Positions 43,049-54,900 of a stretch of DNA of 64,000 bases are shown one piece after another. Each line of letters starts with the position of its first letter. Position 1 is the stretch's first letter. The notes under the pieces are model-generated. The model saw nothing but the letters and a program-made list of their open reading frames with translations. It was not told where the DNA came from and ran no database searches. The stretch is from positions 2,480,001 to 2,544,000 of the forward strand of contig OZ024883.1 in the NCBI GenBank assembly GCA_964017185.1, read 5' to 3'. The stretch comes from Rugalucina vietnamica. Lineage: Eukaryota; Mollusca; Bivalvia; Lucinida; Lucinidae. Both the position numbers and the translations under genes were made by a program.

Positions 43049-46000
43049 GTGCAATACCGTCTATAGAAAATGTTTTTGCATTTTTTGAAAGAGGATACAT
43101 AGTACATCGCAAAACCAAGTGATGCCACTCTGGCATCCTTGGGCAACTCGCTGAAATCAAGATGGCGTCAAAGATGGCGGCCAAACGCGTAATTTACATG
43201 AAATGGGCCCATATTACACTCGTATTATTTCTAAATTGCTCTTTCATGGTCAATAAATTTCGAAATTAAGTTTTATGAATCATTTCATCATTGGACAGTT
43301 TGTTAGATTCAAGATGGCGTCAAAGATGGCGGACAAACATGTAATTTACATGAAATGAACCCATATAACACTCATATTATTTCTAAATTGCTCTTTTATG
43401 GTCAATAAATTGTGAAAATAAATGGTGTGCATAATTTTATCATTAGACATGTTTTTAAATACAATATGGCGTCCAAGATGGCGGCCAAAATAGTTTTTTT
43501 AAATGAAAGTAACCCAAAGTACTCCTGTTGTTTATGAATTGCGCTCAAGGTCACACAATGGGAAATTAAATCATATACAGCCTTGAACATAGCATTACTC
43601 CATATCAGTTTGATGTATCCCTAAATGACAAATAAAGGGAGATAATCATACTCTAAAACATTTGTGATATTTTTTTCTATTTTATAGTAACTTAATTTTT
43701 GCATATCGTGAAGCAAGCCACTGCCATTTTAGCATTTAGCACGTGGTAGACATGCATTAGAGAGAAATGTGTTGGTTAACTTTTGATTGTTGGAAGCCAA
43801 GATTGCTCAGGGGTATTGTTCACGATTCGGGAGTTACCTACAGATATACCATTTCAGACACATGTTCAATTATGCTGTTACATCGTAGATGTATTGGTTT
43901 CACATACATATCCCGAATAAAAATTGTACAAAGTCTTTCCTCTACCTTAGATAGTCATCAACATATTGTTTCTGGGGAAAAAGATGCCTTTATATAGCAT
44001 AGAGTAATCCTGTGAAGCGAGGGATGACCAGGATTACAATTATAGCGGAGTCCGCCATATTCAGACAAAGAAATTCATTTATTTTGTTGGTTGTGAATAC
44101 ACTTTTGGACAAAGCTGAAGAGAATGGTATCCGGCTCGTTGGCGGAGTACGATTTCTAGATATGCAGTCGCAAGAACGCCAACACATACTAGTTATCACA
44201 GTGAACAGTTACCAATTCATGTATGTCTTCATTGTATGCTTTCTTTAATGGTGGTTGTGAAAGATCATCAATTTAAAATGAATAAGATTCATAACAGACG
44301 TTGTGTAAATCCCGAAAGTCCCGTAGTGGAACTACACACGACCAACTACATCAACAACCGAGAAACAGTGCTGGTTTAAGTGTTTCTGTTCTCACTGGAA
44401 GGGGAAGAAGAAGATCACGATCTTGTGATTTCTAATGGCTTTGGACCCACAGACTAGTAATAGAATTTCCCCATTGGCATTCAGTGTGATTTGATAGTTT
44501 ATTTTGGCAGTTCATGGGTATCACAACTTTTTATTTAAAATCGCCACAGAGGCACATTTTGTTTTTCATGTTCGCCTATAAAAGTCACTTCCCTACCGAG
44601 AAAGTGACCAGCCGTACACAACCCATTAAATTCACCATACTGTACCAAAAGTGCATTCAACAAAGCTTGAAAGATTTTATAATTGTGAACAGTTACCGGC
44701 TAGATCATATAAGTCTAATTTTACTTCTGTGGTGGTTCTTTTTGTTTTATGTCTTGGTGTTTAAAATATTTTTGTGCTGTTGGCGCCTAATGTATGTTTG
44801 CATATTTTTAGCTAAGTTAAGGTAACTGAGTGGCCACCTATTGGGAAAATAGCAGCTCATTCGGCTTACGAAATGTTTTCATGGTATAAGTACCTGATTG
44901 TTAGTTTGGTTTTTTCCAACCTTGGTTTTTGGAGTTGGAGACTTTTTCTGATTGCGTCTTTTCCTGATCTTTGCCTACTTGTACTTTTTTACCCTCCCCA
45001 TCATATTCCTGCTGTACCGGATAGTTAGCAGTTTTCAACCTGATACATTTGGTTTCAACGATAAACGACTCATCTGATGGCTCTGTGTACCTCTGCGTCG
45101 AATATAAAGATTCACGGATGGATGAAATAAAGAATTGTATATGAGTCTGAAATCAATGGAGACGAAATAAACTATGTGGCTGTGTTAGCTATACTGTATG
45201 TTTATACTGCTTTGAGATACAAACGGACTTCTATAGCGAGTGTTAGCTTCATACGCAGCTGTTACATGAGAACAGAAACGTTCCGCTTATGACTCTATTG
45301 AGATTAGTACAAAGAGATTAGTTGCTCCATCAAAATATGACTGAAGATTTGTTGACTAGGGAGTGGATCCATTACCAAACCAGATTAAACTTATTAAAAT
45401 CCCTACATAAAATATCATCGATGGTAACCCCTATCCAATCCCACTGCAGGCCACATCAACCCATATTTTAGTCTCTACACATATCCTACACACCCAACCG
45501 CATTTTAATACGTCAATTGAAACCCAAAAATACCCATCTCACCTTATTCTACCATATCTGTCTGTAAACAATGTTCTACTTATACCTCTGCCTCTGAAAC
45601 AGTCAGGCGAAAGTTAAATTGTTCCTAGCTCTGAAATTATTTGCAATGCTTGATTTGCAATCTTTTAATGCTTGGCAGTAGATAACTTATTTATAATCTT
45701 CTGTTTGTACCAGCTTATTCTAAAATTAAACAAAGTTTACTTAAATCATGGCGTGTTGGCATTTTTTGTTGAAATTTTGTTTAATAAAACACAGAAATGG
45801 AATTTTCATTTCATTTCTATATAAACAAACACATTCTATGTACTTTACGGTGTTCATGTTGAATTTTAGCAGCCATTCTTATTTAAGCTTTTATCACATC
45901 TTAGCTTTATGACTTCTGCACCTTCAATGTCATGCTTTAACATTACATGAAATCTATAAAAATAACATTTTGTCGACCATCTTGGATTTTAGTGACCATC

Positions 46001-46427
46001 TTGATTAATTTTGCTTTTGTTGCGTACATGTATTAATGGAAAAATTACTAAACTTGAAGTTTTCTCCACTTTAACTGCCATCTTTTAACATTTCACCACA
46101 TGCATGTAAGAACTTCTATCAAAGCCCTTATTTCGTCGGCCATCTTGGATTTTGATGGCCATCTTGATTTTGGTTATTTTCGTTTTGTTGCATTTTGATG
46201 AAAAAGGCTAAATTTTATTATTTCTCAAATTTTAAGGCAAGCATTTAGTATTTCATCAGATATCTGTACGAAATTCTATCAAAAACCCTTTTTTTGTCGG
46301 CCATATTGGATTTTGGCGGCCATCTTGAATTGCCCAAAGATGCCAATCTGGCATCATCCGGATTTCAAATAAGGATACCGATACCAACTTATTTCTGTAA
46401 AAACATTTTCTATAGACGCTATTGCAC
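43049..46427. mobile_element. 3.4-kb inverted structure with AAGATGGCGGC repeats
   Basis: Left end GTGCAATACCGTCTATAGAA and right end TTCTATAGACGCTATTGCAC are inverted repeats. Inward, both arms carry a short palindrome (GATGCCACTCTGGCATC; GATGCCAATCTGGCATC) and three ~150-bp units containing AAGATGGCGTC/AAGATGGCGGCC pairs: left 43160-43490, right 45970-46330 in reverse. The interior (43.6-45.9 kb) includes a family-C fragment (44715-44992) and unrecognised ORFs 43767-43997 and 44012-44248. Either one large TIR element or two facing copies of a shorter one. Confidence 0.6.
43600..45950. other. Interior of the inverted structure, no gene confirmed
   Basis: ORF 43767-43997 (LLRGIVHDSGVTYRYTISDT) and ORF 44012-44248 (LLDKAEENGIRLVGGVRFLD) have no recognised motif. 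They may be the eroded coding part of the surrounding element. The rest is AT-rich; 44715-44992 is family C. Confidence 0.35.
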
Positions 46428-47419
46428 GGTCATCTTGGGTTCATGCCGGACTATTATACACCAATCTTCCTTCTTACTTTAAATCAATTGGGGCTTATCT
46501 CTTAATTCTTAATTTTTGACATCATTTCTCGAGACTGAAGCTGAATTTTCATGGGTATTTTTCGGATTCTGTTCGATAGCAACATCTTCTTTTCCACAGC
46601 GTCATGAATAAAAGTACCGATTTTATCATTCATCAGGTAGGTACAGAAATGATGTTTTACGGAAAAAGGGTGTCAAAATGTGTAACAAGTGCAATTCTTA
46701 ATATAATTAAGAAAGAAATGTATTTGCAAATTTAACAAAATGGAAAAGCTAAGACCAGCAGAAGGATAAAATAGTTATGGGGCTAGTCAAGCAGCTGTTT
46801 TCCCAATAGGTGACCACTCAGTTGGGTGGGGATGCGCAAACATGGTTATGGGAAAATACCGCCGAAAACGGCATATGTTTTGGTCCTCGGCATATTTCAC
46901 AAGGATCACTGTATGACTAAATGCATAAAATTTGAAGGATAACCCCATCGGTGGTGAAATATAGATCATGGTTCGGATTACCTACAATTGATTCGCTTTG
47001 ACTTCAGTTATGCATAGACATTCACGCTCAAGTGGTCACAGTCGCGTGCTTGGTCAAAAATGAAAACCATTACAGTTGATGGGGAACTGAATTGGCTTCA
47101 ACATTATACTAAGTTTATAATACTCAGATCATTCATAAGCGCATGCGCAACAGTTTAAATGAACTTGGTCCGGAATGGGTAGAATAACTGTAATTATTTG
47201 CAGTACGTTGAATATGTTACAAAGTTCTGAATTTTAACATACAGCCCCAATCTCGGCCACAGACCCAAAGATTTGATATGATGAACTAAAAACAGCCCTA
47301 CGCTATGGTCCAAGCTTATAAGCTGTATGATGAGAAGCCGTCACGCTTGAGACTGCTACATGCCAGTAGTCATATACCGCAGTTTGCCGGAGAGTGTCAA
47401 CAAAGAATAAATTAATTTG
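46428..47419. other. No gene seen
   Basis: AT-rich. A 45-bp family-C scrap lies near 46785-46830 (AGCAGCTGTTTTCCCAATAG, GGTGACCACTCAGTTG). Confidence 0.45.
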
Positions 47420-47638
47420 CTAACGGCGAATTGTCTTGTCAGAAAAGACTGGTTTACTAATTTTTGTTAGACGCTTTGTTTGACATAACGCGAAAACAGC
47501 ATAGAGCAATCTGGTATGGGTACACGTTTCTTCATATTCCAAGTAAACATTGTCGAAAGGGTCGCTCAGAGGTTGTGAGGGACCGTTTCCAATCAGAAAG
47601 CAATACGTAGGACGTTGCAAACTGATTGAAAGCCAACC
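47420..47638 (-). CDS. Possible terminal exon, unknown protein
   Basis: The minus-strand open segment follows the acceptor TGCTGTTATTTGTCCAATTTTCAG and runs 219 nt to a stop. It encodes GWLSISLQRPTYCFLIGNGP, SQPLSDPFDNVYLEYEETC, LLYAVFALCQTKR and a basic end SDKTIRR. No family recognised. Both a good acceptor and an in-frame stop support a last exon, but no upstream exon was found on this strand. Confidence 0.28.
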   Translation of the reverse strand, partial: GWLSISLQRPTYCFLIGNGPSQPLSDPFDNVYLEYEETCTHTRLLYAVFALCQTKRLTKISKPVFSDKTIRR

Positions 47639-47755
47639 CTGAAAATTGGACAAATAACAGCAATACGTAAATTGATGTACGGGAAGCACGTTTCATTAAG
47701 AGACAGGCCCATGCAATATACAGATAATTTGTTAGCTGTAACTGAGAAGAATTAC

Positions 47756-47970
47756 GGACAACTCGGCCCAAAGACAACTCGGTCCTGGACAACTCGGACC
47801 GGGAAAATCTCGGATTAAGACAACTCTGCCAAATTCATAACACAACTCGCCGCAGTTCAAGACAACTCGGCCCAAATTAGGATTGCTATAGAAATAACCA
47901 CCAGCCCTTTCATTGGTATTTCGTATTCTTTTTTTACCATTATCTATTATTCACAATACAACTCGGTTTC
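47756..47970. repeat. Cluster of ACAACTCGG motifs
   Basis: ACAACTCGG or a one-base variant occurs about seven times (47758, 47774, 47788, 47820, 47841, 47862, 47961), most followed by CCC or ACC. A MITE A scrap (GGCCCATGCAATATACAGAT) lies just before. Confidence 0.7.
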
Positions 47971-48224
47971 AAAAATAACATACCCCTGCAATTTCGCAAA
48001 ATAAATTGATTCTTCACCTTCATTGCATCGACCATTGCTATTAACCATTGCTATTAAATTTTGAGCCTCTGGGTATGTTCTGTGGCTGCACAGCCCAGTT
48101 TGTGTCTGGCCCAATCTGAGACCCTGAAGATGAACATTCTTTATACCATTTTAATTGATTTTCAGCATATAATAATTATATTTCTGTTCATGCAGATTAT
48201 TGTGAATTCACTTATCTATTGTTA

Positions 48225-48312
48225 GGGATATTTGTATTTGTATGTATGGTGACAATCCTGTCCTTGGATTTTATGCCAATAAATTATTTGATTTGATATT
48301 TGATTTGACTTG
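48225..48312 (+). mobile_element. LINE-type 3' tail, (TTTGAT)n
   Basis: CCTGTCCTTGGATTTTATGCC, AATAAATTATTTGATTTGAT with further TTTGAT units. An AATAAA plus hexamer tail is typical of CR1/RTE-like 3' ends. The body is missing. Confidence 0.5.
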
Positions 48313-48438
48313 ATTAACCTAGTTCGAATGAAACTTCTACATTTTGTGCATATGTTTATGTGTGTTAAACTGATATTTATATTGACCATGAGCAGTCCGA
48401 TCGGACAGGAAGCTGTCTTTGGCATATACCACAATTCT

Positions 48439-48716
48439 CATTACGAAAACTTGCCCATGCAATATACAGTCATTTTTTTACCTGTAAAAATTGAAAATTT
48501 CATCAGAAAAATTTTGATATTTTTCTTAATTTTGCTCAAAACATAGATTGTGGGTACACGTTAGAACCGCCTCGACGAGGCGGTTCTAACGAGTACCCAC
48601 AATCTATGTTTTGGAGCAAAAATAAGAAAAATAGGTATACCCCTGCATACCCCAGTTTTGCTATATAAAAGTGGGGTTCAAGGGGGTATACATTACACGG
48701 ACATGTTTTCCTGATG
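48439..48716 (+). mobile_element. Hairpin MITE family A, full length
   Basis: CATTACGAAAACTTGCCCATG to GGACATGTTTTCCTGATG; stem tip GAACCGCCTCGACGAGGCGG. Among the best preserved copies. Confidence 0.92.
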
Positions 48717-49623
48717 TGACAGATTTAAAGTCAAGCTTTCAAGTTAAGACGATTGGTATGATGTACGTTCTGTGAATATTACCACATTCTGATCTGTATG
48801 TAATGCATGGACGGCTATATAAGATGTCTTATAAACCTTGCATTACATTCGAAAAAATACAGAATCAGCAAATGGAATTTTAATGTACCCACTACCTTGT
48901 ATATAAGTACCTTGCAAGTGCATGCTTTCAGTACATAAATTGTATTCAAAGTTAATAAATTTGCGCTTGAAAATAGTAATTTTAGAGAAAATTTGAATAA
49001 TATTGTGTCTCTTGCAACGCGCTAAACTTTTCAGAATAACAAATTATCGTTCTAATAAGCGCACACTACATACCAAACACAACAAATAAACTGCTTAAAT
49101 AAAACATGTAAAAATCAATGATAATTGCATTTAGGTGTTCCAATCTTTGCGAAAAAGTGTTTGGTCATTTAATGTTAAGTTTTTAAGCGGTTAATATGGT
49201 ATTTATGTGTAAAATGTATATAAAATATCAATATGCTAGTCCAGTAATGTGCGCTTGTGCTCATGATTTTCGGAAACCACCAGGGTGTGCGCTTATTGGA
49301 GCATGTGCGCTAATTAGAACGAATACGGTAGATTGCTGAAGCTACATTTCCTCCTAATGAGGGAATTTCTGAGCTTGTGGTATACAGTAGCAAGATGATA
49401 ACAGACATGATAATATGTCACTCTACCATCGATTTACTAGCTACAGAGAAAATATCCCATTATATATCTCAAGGAGTAGCCGACGCCAATTGCTGATATG
49501 AAAACCTGATAAATTATAAATACATATACTTGAGCAAAAAATTAAAAACACAAAGCTGATTCTATGTCAAATGTTGAAATAAGCATCACTATATATGTTT
49601 GCATTAGGCTACCATTCCCCGTA
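48717..49623. other. No gene seen
   Basis: AT-rich. GCGCACA/GCGCTTAT-type pieces (49050-49320) look like part of an unknown repeat, but no second copy was found. Confidence 0.4.
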
Positions 49624-49833
49624 GCGGCCCCCGTGGCCGAGCGGTTAAGAGCGCTGTTTCTTAATCACTCGATCATTTCACCGCTGTGTGGGCTCAAGCC
49701 CCGTTCTGGCCACATGTGAGACAAGCCAAGTTCTGCTTGCGGGTGTGCCAGATGTTTTTCTCGGGGTTCTCCCGTTTTCGCCCACCTACTGATTCGCCAG
49801 TCTCATATGAGCTGAAATAATCGTGAAAGGAAC

Positions 49834-49874
<41 letters not shown>
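49624..49874 (+). mobile_element. tRNA-derived SINE with poly-A tail
   Basis: Head GCGGCCCCCGTGGCCGAGCG (A box TGGCCGAGCGG), B box GGGCTCAAGCCCCG, body CTTGCGGGTGTGCCAGATG and TTTTCGCCCACCTACTGATT, end ACGTAAAACTT followed by ~33 A. Same family as 36497-36700. The poly-A tail is long, suggesting a fairly young copy. Confidence 0.88.
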
Positions 49875-49876
<2 letters not shown>

Positions 49877-49917
49877 CCTCGTGATACCTGGGGCTGCATC
49901 TCATTAACCTTAAAAAT

Positions 49918-50124
49918 TGAGCCGTCTCGTGGGAAAACCAACAATGTTGTTTCCGAACAGGTCTTGCACAAACCAGGCTGTGCAGTCGAGGCTGGAAATT
50001 TTGGATTTAGCAAGTAGAGAATTGTACTATCCGAGTAGCGAAAACAAAGGCGCTGATCAGCTTCGCAGATCTGCGCCTTTGTTTTCGCCTATGCATATTG
50101 TTGGGTTTCCCATGTGGTGGTTCA
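49918..50124 (+). mobile_element. Hairpin MITE family B, shortened hairpin
   Basis: TGAGCCGTCTCGTGGGAAAACC ... GGGTTTCCCATGTGGTGGTTCA. The hairpin tip is deleted to GATCAGCTTCGCAGATC. Confidence 0.87.
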
Positions 50125-50623
50125 TATGTTCTTATTTTACAACATGTGCAGACTGATCAACATGACTGATTTACCTGAAAATAGGGCATTTTATCTCGAC
50201 ACATATTAATCCAAGATTTTATTTAACAAGTAAGAATGTAGAAAGAGCCTCACGTTATATTCTGATATTTAACAGTTTTATCTGATAACAGGAGTTGTGG
50301 TTTATTTACTCTAGCAGCTGCCAGCAATATTCTACCGCAGTGCAGTTGAACTCAGGTAATTTTATTTGTTGGAATTCTCACTCAACACGGTTACTCTCTG
50401 CCGGTCTCGAGTAGGCAACGATCTGGAAAGGGCGCAATCAGAAAAAAAGATCGAAATTGAACCAGAACCAGTCTAGGGGCATGTAACAAAGTTGTGATGA
50501 ACTTGTGCAACTTTAGGCTGTCCAAATAATCACGATCGTGGTGTGGAAATTGCAAAATGATATGCACACATTTGGTCAGAACGATGTAAAGTTCTATAAG
50601 CCTCTAAAGGGTCACTGACGAGA

Positions 50624-50833
50624 CTTATTTTTGCTCCAAAATTTTTTATTTTTGCTCCAAAACATAGATTGTGGGTACTCGTTAGAACCGCCTCGCCGAG
50701 GCGGTTCTAACGTGTATCCACAATCTATATTTTGAGCAAAAATAAGAAAAATATCATTTTTTTCCTGTGAAAATTTTCATTTTTAAAACTAAATATAATT
50801 TTCTGTATATTACATGGACGTGTTTTCGTAATG
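50624..50833 (-). mobile_element. MITE family A, one end truncated
   Basis: Starts at CTTATTTTTGCTCC; the TTATTTTTGCTCCAAAA piece is duplicated. Runs through the central stem to ACATGGACGTGTTTTCGTAATG. Confidence 0.85.
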
Positions 50834-50897
50834 TTGTGATATGAGCAATGAGGCCAAACAGGGTTGTGCTATGATGGCAACGCTGTTGTGTATGATA

Positions 50898-51173
50898 CAT
50901 TACGAAAACACACCCATGCAATATACAGAAATTATTTTTGTTTATGAAAGGAAAAAAAATGATATTTTCCTTATTTTTGCTCAAAACATAGATTGTGGTT
51001 ACATGTTAGAACCGCCTCGACGGGGGAGGGGGGGGGGGGGGGTTAAACGAGTACCCACAATCTATGTTTTGTATCAAAAATAAACAAACAGGTATACCCC
51101 TACAAAAACCAGTTTTACTGTATGAAAGTGGGGTTTACGGGGGTATTCACTGCACGGAAATGTTATCCTAATG
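50898..51173 (+). mobile_element. MITE family A, G-rich expansion at stem tip
   Basis: CATTACGAAAACACACCCATG to GAAATGTTATCCTAATG. The stem tip reads CCGCCTCGACGGGGGAGG followed by ~14 G instead of GAGGCGGTTC. Facing the previous copy, 64 bp apart. Confidence 0.87.
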
Positions 51174-52803
51174 ATTACGAGGGAGTTGTTTTTCAATATG
51201 TTATGGCAGCGGTGGTACTGGAAGTACGATCAAATATTTTATTTAAGTCCTCCAAACTATCCATCACCAAGAGATATACTCTATTTCAACCTTTTAATTA
51301 ACTGTTGGAAAGCCCATTTGTAGTTTTTTATACAGTCCCGGTAAAAAATCAACAACATATTCCTCTTTTCTCGGAGGACCCTAAGCTATTTTTCTCGGAG
51401 AAAAAACGCTAAATTTCTCTTTTCATTAAGATATTTCGCGTTTCGTTCAGTTCGATTTCTCGGAGAAACACCGAGAAATTTCACCGCGACCGCAGGTATT
51501 AACCGGTGAAAACAGGTAAGCACAGATTTAACTGTTCGCGGTGTTTCTCGGAGAAATATTGTGCACGATTGTGAAAATCGATTTTACCATATTTTTAATA
51601 ATTAAAGAAGTTTTAGACCTTTAACTGATCAGTATTTATACGTGTTTTTGTATATGGCACCTCTAACAGTTTGACACGTTTTAATAAAACACATTAATTA
51701 CTGAGCAAACATTCCACAATCTTCTTCACTGGTTTCCGTTACGGTTGGTCAGGCATGACTCGACTCGCATTTGACATACAAATTAAGAAGTACTTTGTTT
51801 CATCTCAATTATGTCTTTATCTAAGTAGTTTCATTTGTTTGAGCTAGGAAACATAAAAGCAATAGGCCATAAACATGTACGAGTATAATAAGTAACCATT
51901 TTGCGCATTCTTGAATTCATATTGTACTGAAATAAATGTTTTCTGGTTCTGGTTGTATGTCAAGCTATGGAAACGTGCATGTAGAATGAAATGGCATAAT
52001 TTCATCACATTGTCAGCTTATGGAGCAAGCTATTTTTGTAAAATTTTATTGACCCGATTACCCTGCAGCGATCTTCTAACTCCTATATGAATATGCATTA
52101 CAACATTCTCGATGATAAGGATACACAGTATTTAACTAGCACAAAGTTTTGTCAATACCTCTAAATCACTCGTTTATCAGGGGCACTGTTCGCATAAACA
52201 CTTTTTTCATACCAAATTTATGACCAAATCTTCACATAAGAATAAGGCGGATAACGAGAAAACAATTTATACATGTAACGTACAGCCGAGCCAAGTCATA
52301 GCAAACCCCGTCGATGGAAAAGAATGCGCATCCACCAAGGGTGGTTTACTGCGCTATATACCTAACACTTAATCGATTCACAAAGTCTCGAGTTTGAAAA
52401 ATGCATATTTCCAAGGGAAGCTATCCCGTTACATGATCAAGATGTATAGATAGGAATTTTTCACCGTATTCGATCTAATAAGTGCACTTGTTCCAAAAAT
52501 CGCACATCCTGATCGTTTCCGAAAAACATGTGCAGCTCGACTAGCACACAGCTCAACTGGCGTATGGATATCTTACATCAAATTTACACGTTAAATCGCA
52601 TTAAAACTTAACCTTTATTAATGTTTGCCTAGAAGGCAGGAACGGATACACTCATTTTACACGAAAACAAATACATGACCTTATATTTTGGTGTCAGTTT
52701 TAAAAATTACCGGGACCGTCTACGTATACAAACTTTAATATGCATGTGCATGAATAGAAAAATCACTGCGCAATATTGCTGTTACTAACGTCCTTGTCCT
52801 CAG

Positions 52804-52942
52804 CCACGGTTATGTCGGTACGTTTTCGTCGCTTTATGGTACTGTACAAGTTTGGGATGTCCTGACGTTCGAAATGGGCTACACAACATTCGTATTTGTA
52901 AACCCTTCACTTACAAAAACTACCGAAACAGCATCCGACACG
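52804..52942 (+). CDS. Exon-like ORF 1, unknown secreted/receptor-like protein
   Basis: Preceded by a textbook 3' splice site: branch-point consensus TACTAAC, then GTCCTTGTCCTCAG. It ends at ACACG|GTATGA. The 139-nt segment is open in the phase that reads HGYVGTFSSLYGTVQVWDVL, TFEMGYTTFVFVNPSLTKTT, ETASDT and ends in phase 0. The candidate at 53892 begins in phase 0, so the two can be joined in frame. A weaker candidate lies upstream at 52284-52341 (PSQVIANPVDGKECASTK). Family not recognised. Confidence 0.38.
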
Positions 52943-53439
52943 GTATGAACTGCAGATACTTGAGTATGTATGTTTTGTATGTTTGATGCATCCACATTTA
53001 TATCTCGATGTCGTAACACAAATGACGACAAAATAATGGTGCATACGTAAAAGAAAAATAAAAGAAAAATACTATCATAACCGACATTGTCCCAAATTCA
53101 TGTACATGTAAAGAAAAGTTTGTATATTTCAGCCACTTACTTTGATGCACTGTGTGACATATCCTATACAAAAGTATTTGTTGCACATAATGCATTTTTC
53201 ATCTAATAATATCAATCAGATTTAAAGAGGGAGCGAAATAAAAATTGAAGACCATTAAAATTTCTCGACTGTATATACATGTACATTTACAATGTTCCAT
53301 ACAAACCGCAATTCTGCACAAGGTATAACAAACATGTAAATGTATTTATGAGGTTTTCCGATCTCTCCTTCCGAAAGCGTTGCTGCCTTTTGTGTCGATG
53401 ATGTTTTAAAGAAATAATTTCATATACCGTAACTTTAAA

Positions 53440-53707
53440 ATTACGAAAACATGCCCATGCAATATACATAGATGTTTAAAGATGAAAAAAAAAAATGAAA
53501 ATTTTAAGTAGAAAATGTTTGCTTTTTCTTATTCATGCTCAAAACATAGATTGTGAATACACGTTATAACCGCCTCACCGAGGCGGTTCAAACTAGTACC
53601 CACAATCTAATGTTTTGGAGCAAAAGATAAAAAAAAAGATATACACCTGCATACCCCAGTTTTGCTTTTGATGGGATACACATTTTCCATGAAATGTTTT
53701 CCTGATG
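53440..53707 (+). mobile_element. MITE family A between the two exon-like ORFs
   Basis: TTACGAAAACATGCCCATGC to CATGAAATGTTTTCCTGATG. The stem is diverged (GAACCGCC to TAACCGCCTCACCGAGGCGG). Confidence 0.87.
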
Positions 53708-53891
53708 TAAAATGTTTGAACAAGAATGATTTTAATGATGCAAATGCATGTGCGTGAATAGCAATGTATGGACATGTACATTCATATCTACGTGATGTAT
53801 TTAGCCGTCAATTGGGAGTAAGTCATATGACAGTGTTGGCTGCAAGGTCGGCATTTTTATTTGCTTGACTTTTTATTTCACTTTACGGCAG

Positions 53892-54060
53892 ACAGCTTCC
53901 TTATCATGTGAAGGAGCAGTGTCAGCTTCGTGTTCATTAGAGAATGTGACACAAGAAAATGACTGTGTATGCCGAAACACACTTCCTGGTAATGCTGCAA
54001 ATTTTACCACTTGGCCAAATCAGTCAACAGTGATTTCTGTAAATTTTGTTGACCATTTAT
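53892..54060 (+). CDS. Exon-like ORF 2, cysteine-rich
   Basis: Acceptor TTTTATTTCACTTTACGGCAG and a consensus donor TTTAT|GTATGT enclose 169 nt. Translation: TASLSCEGAVSASCSLENVT, QENDCVCRNTLPGNAANFTT, WPNQSTVISVNFVDHL. Four Cys in about 24 residues and N-x-T/S sites (ENVT, ANFT, NQST) suggest an extracellular segment. The start phase matches the end phase of the ORF at 52804-52942. No domain family could be named. Confidence 0.4.
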
Positions 54061-54109
54061 GTATGTTAATACCATGCAATATTACGGGTGAAAGGGCATC
54101 AATTTAGGC

Positions 54110-54900
54110 GATTCCATAAGTTCATGATTTAAACGGCTTTGTGGTTGTTCATGGAGAATAACTTTTGATGCAAATTCTTTCCTACTACATGTAGTCTCGA
54201 TCTAAAACATACAAGTATATATACATGTACATGTACATGTACGAATGCTCAAATTATTTGCGATTTATATGGAACCATAATCTGAATATTTGATAACGGT
54301 TACGTTAATAGCTTACCAAGAAATGCTGGCGGACAAGTAAGGTCGGAACATTTAATAAGACAGGCCGCGATGGTTTTACATGTATAGATAGTGCGTTCGC
54401 TTCGAAAAAAAAAAACAAGTTGCGATTTCGATCTCCGGCCGGTATATTCATGTTATTTTGATGACTTGTGTTTATCCTGACATAATTAAAGTAAACCGCC
54501 TGTTAAATCATTGCTATTGTACATAATTAAATACCTTTGATCAAATGTCATTAAACTTATTTATTCATTCAATGAAAATTATTTTGATTATCCACATAGT
54601 CACTGGAAGTGTGGTAATTTTATTCTTTGTCGGAAAGGACAATGCTCAAGGCGCGAATTTTTAATGACGCCCTTGATTTTTAAATGATTGTTTCGCTTCC
54701 ATTCTTCTGTTCAAAGATCGAATAATCATGGATGATGTGAAAAGCAACACTAGTGACAAAGGCCATCATAAATTTTAATGTAATCAAGAATATATTTATG
54801 TGGATTATAAGCCATATACGTAACATCTTGCAAATACTTATTATTTTTTTATTTATTGTTTTATATTTATTCAAAAATTATAAACATGCATTTGTCTTTT
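54110..54900. other. No gene seen; possible second tRNA-like scrap
   Basis: GGCCGCGATGGTTTTACATG ... TGCGTTCGCTTCG, A-run, TTGCGATTTCGATCTCCGGCC (54360-54442) resembles a tRNA-like head with A and B boxes interrupted by ~11 A. Weak. The remainder is AT-rich. Confidence 0.3.

Noticed and set aside
47532..47792. Alternative minus-strand frame MSRTELSLGRVV...
   Set aside because: It crosses a MITE scrap and the ACAACTCGG cluster; the other frame at 47420-47638 has the better splice acceptor.
54360..54442. A tRNA gene
   Set aside because: An A run interrupts the would-be anticodon region and no acceptor pairing is visible.
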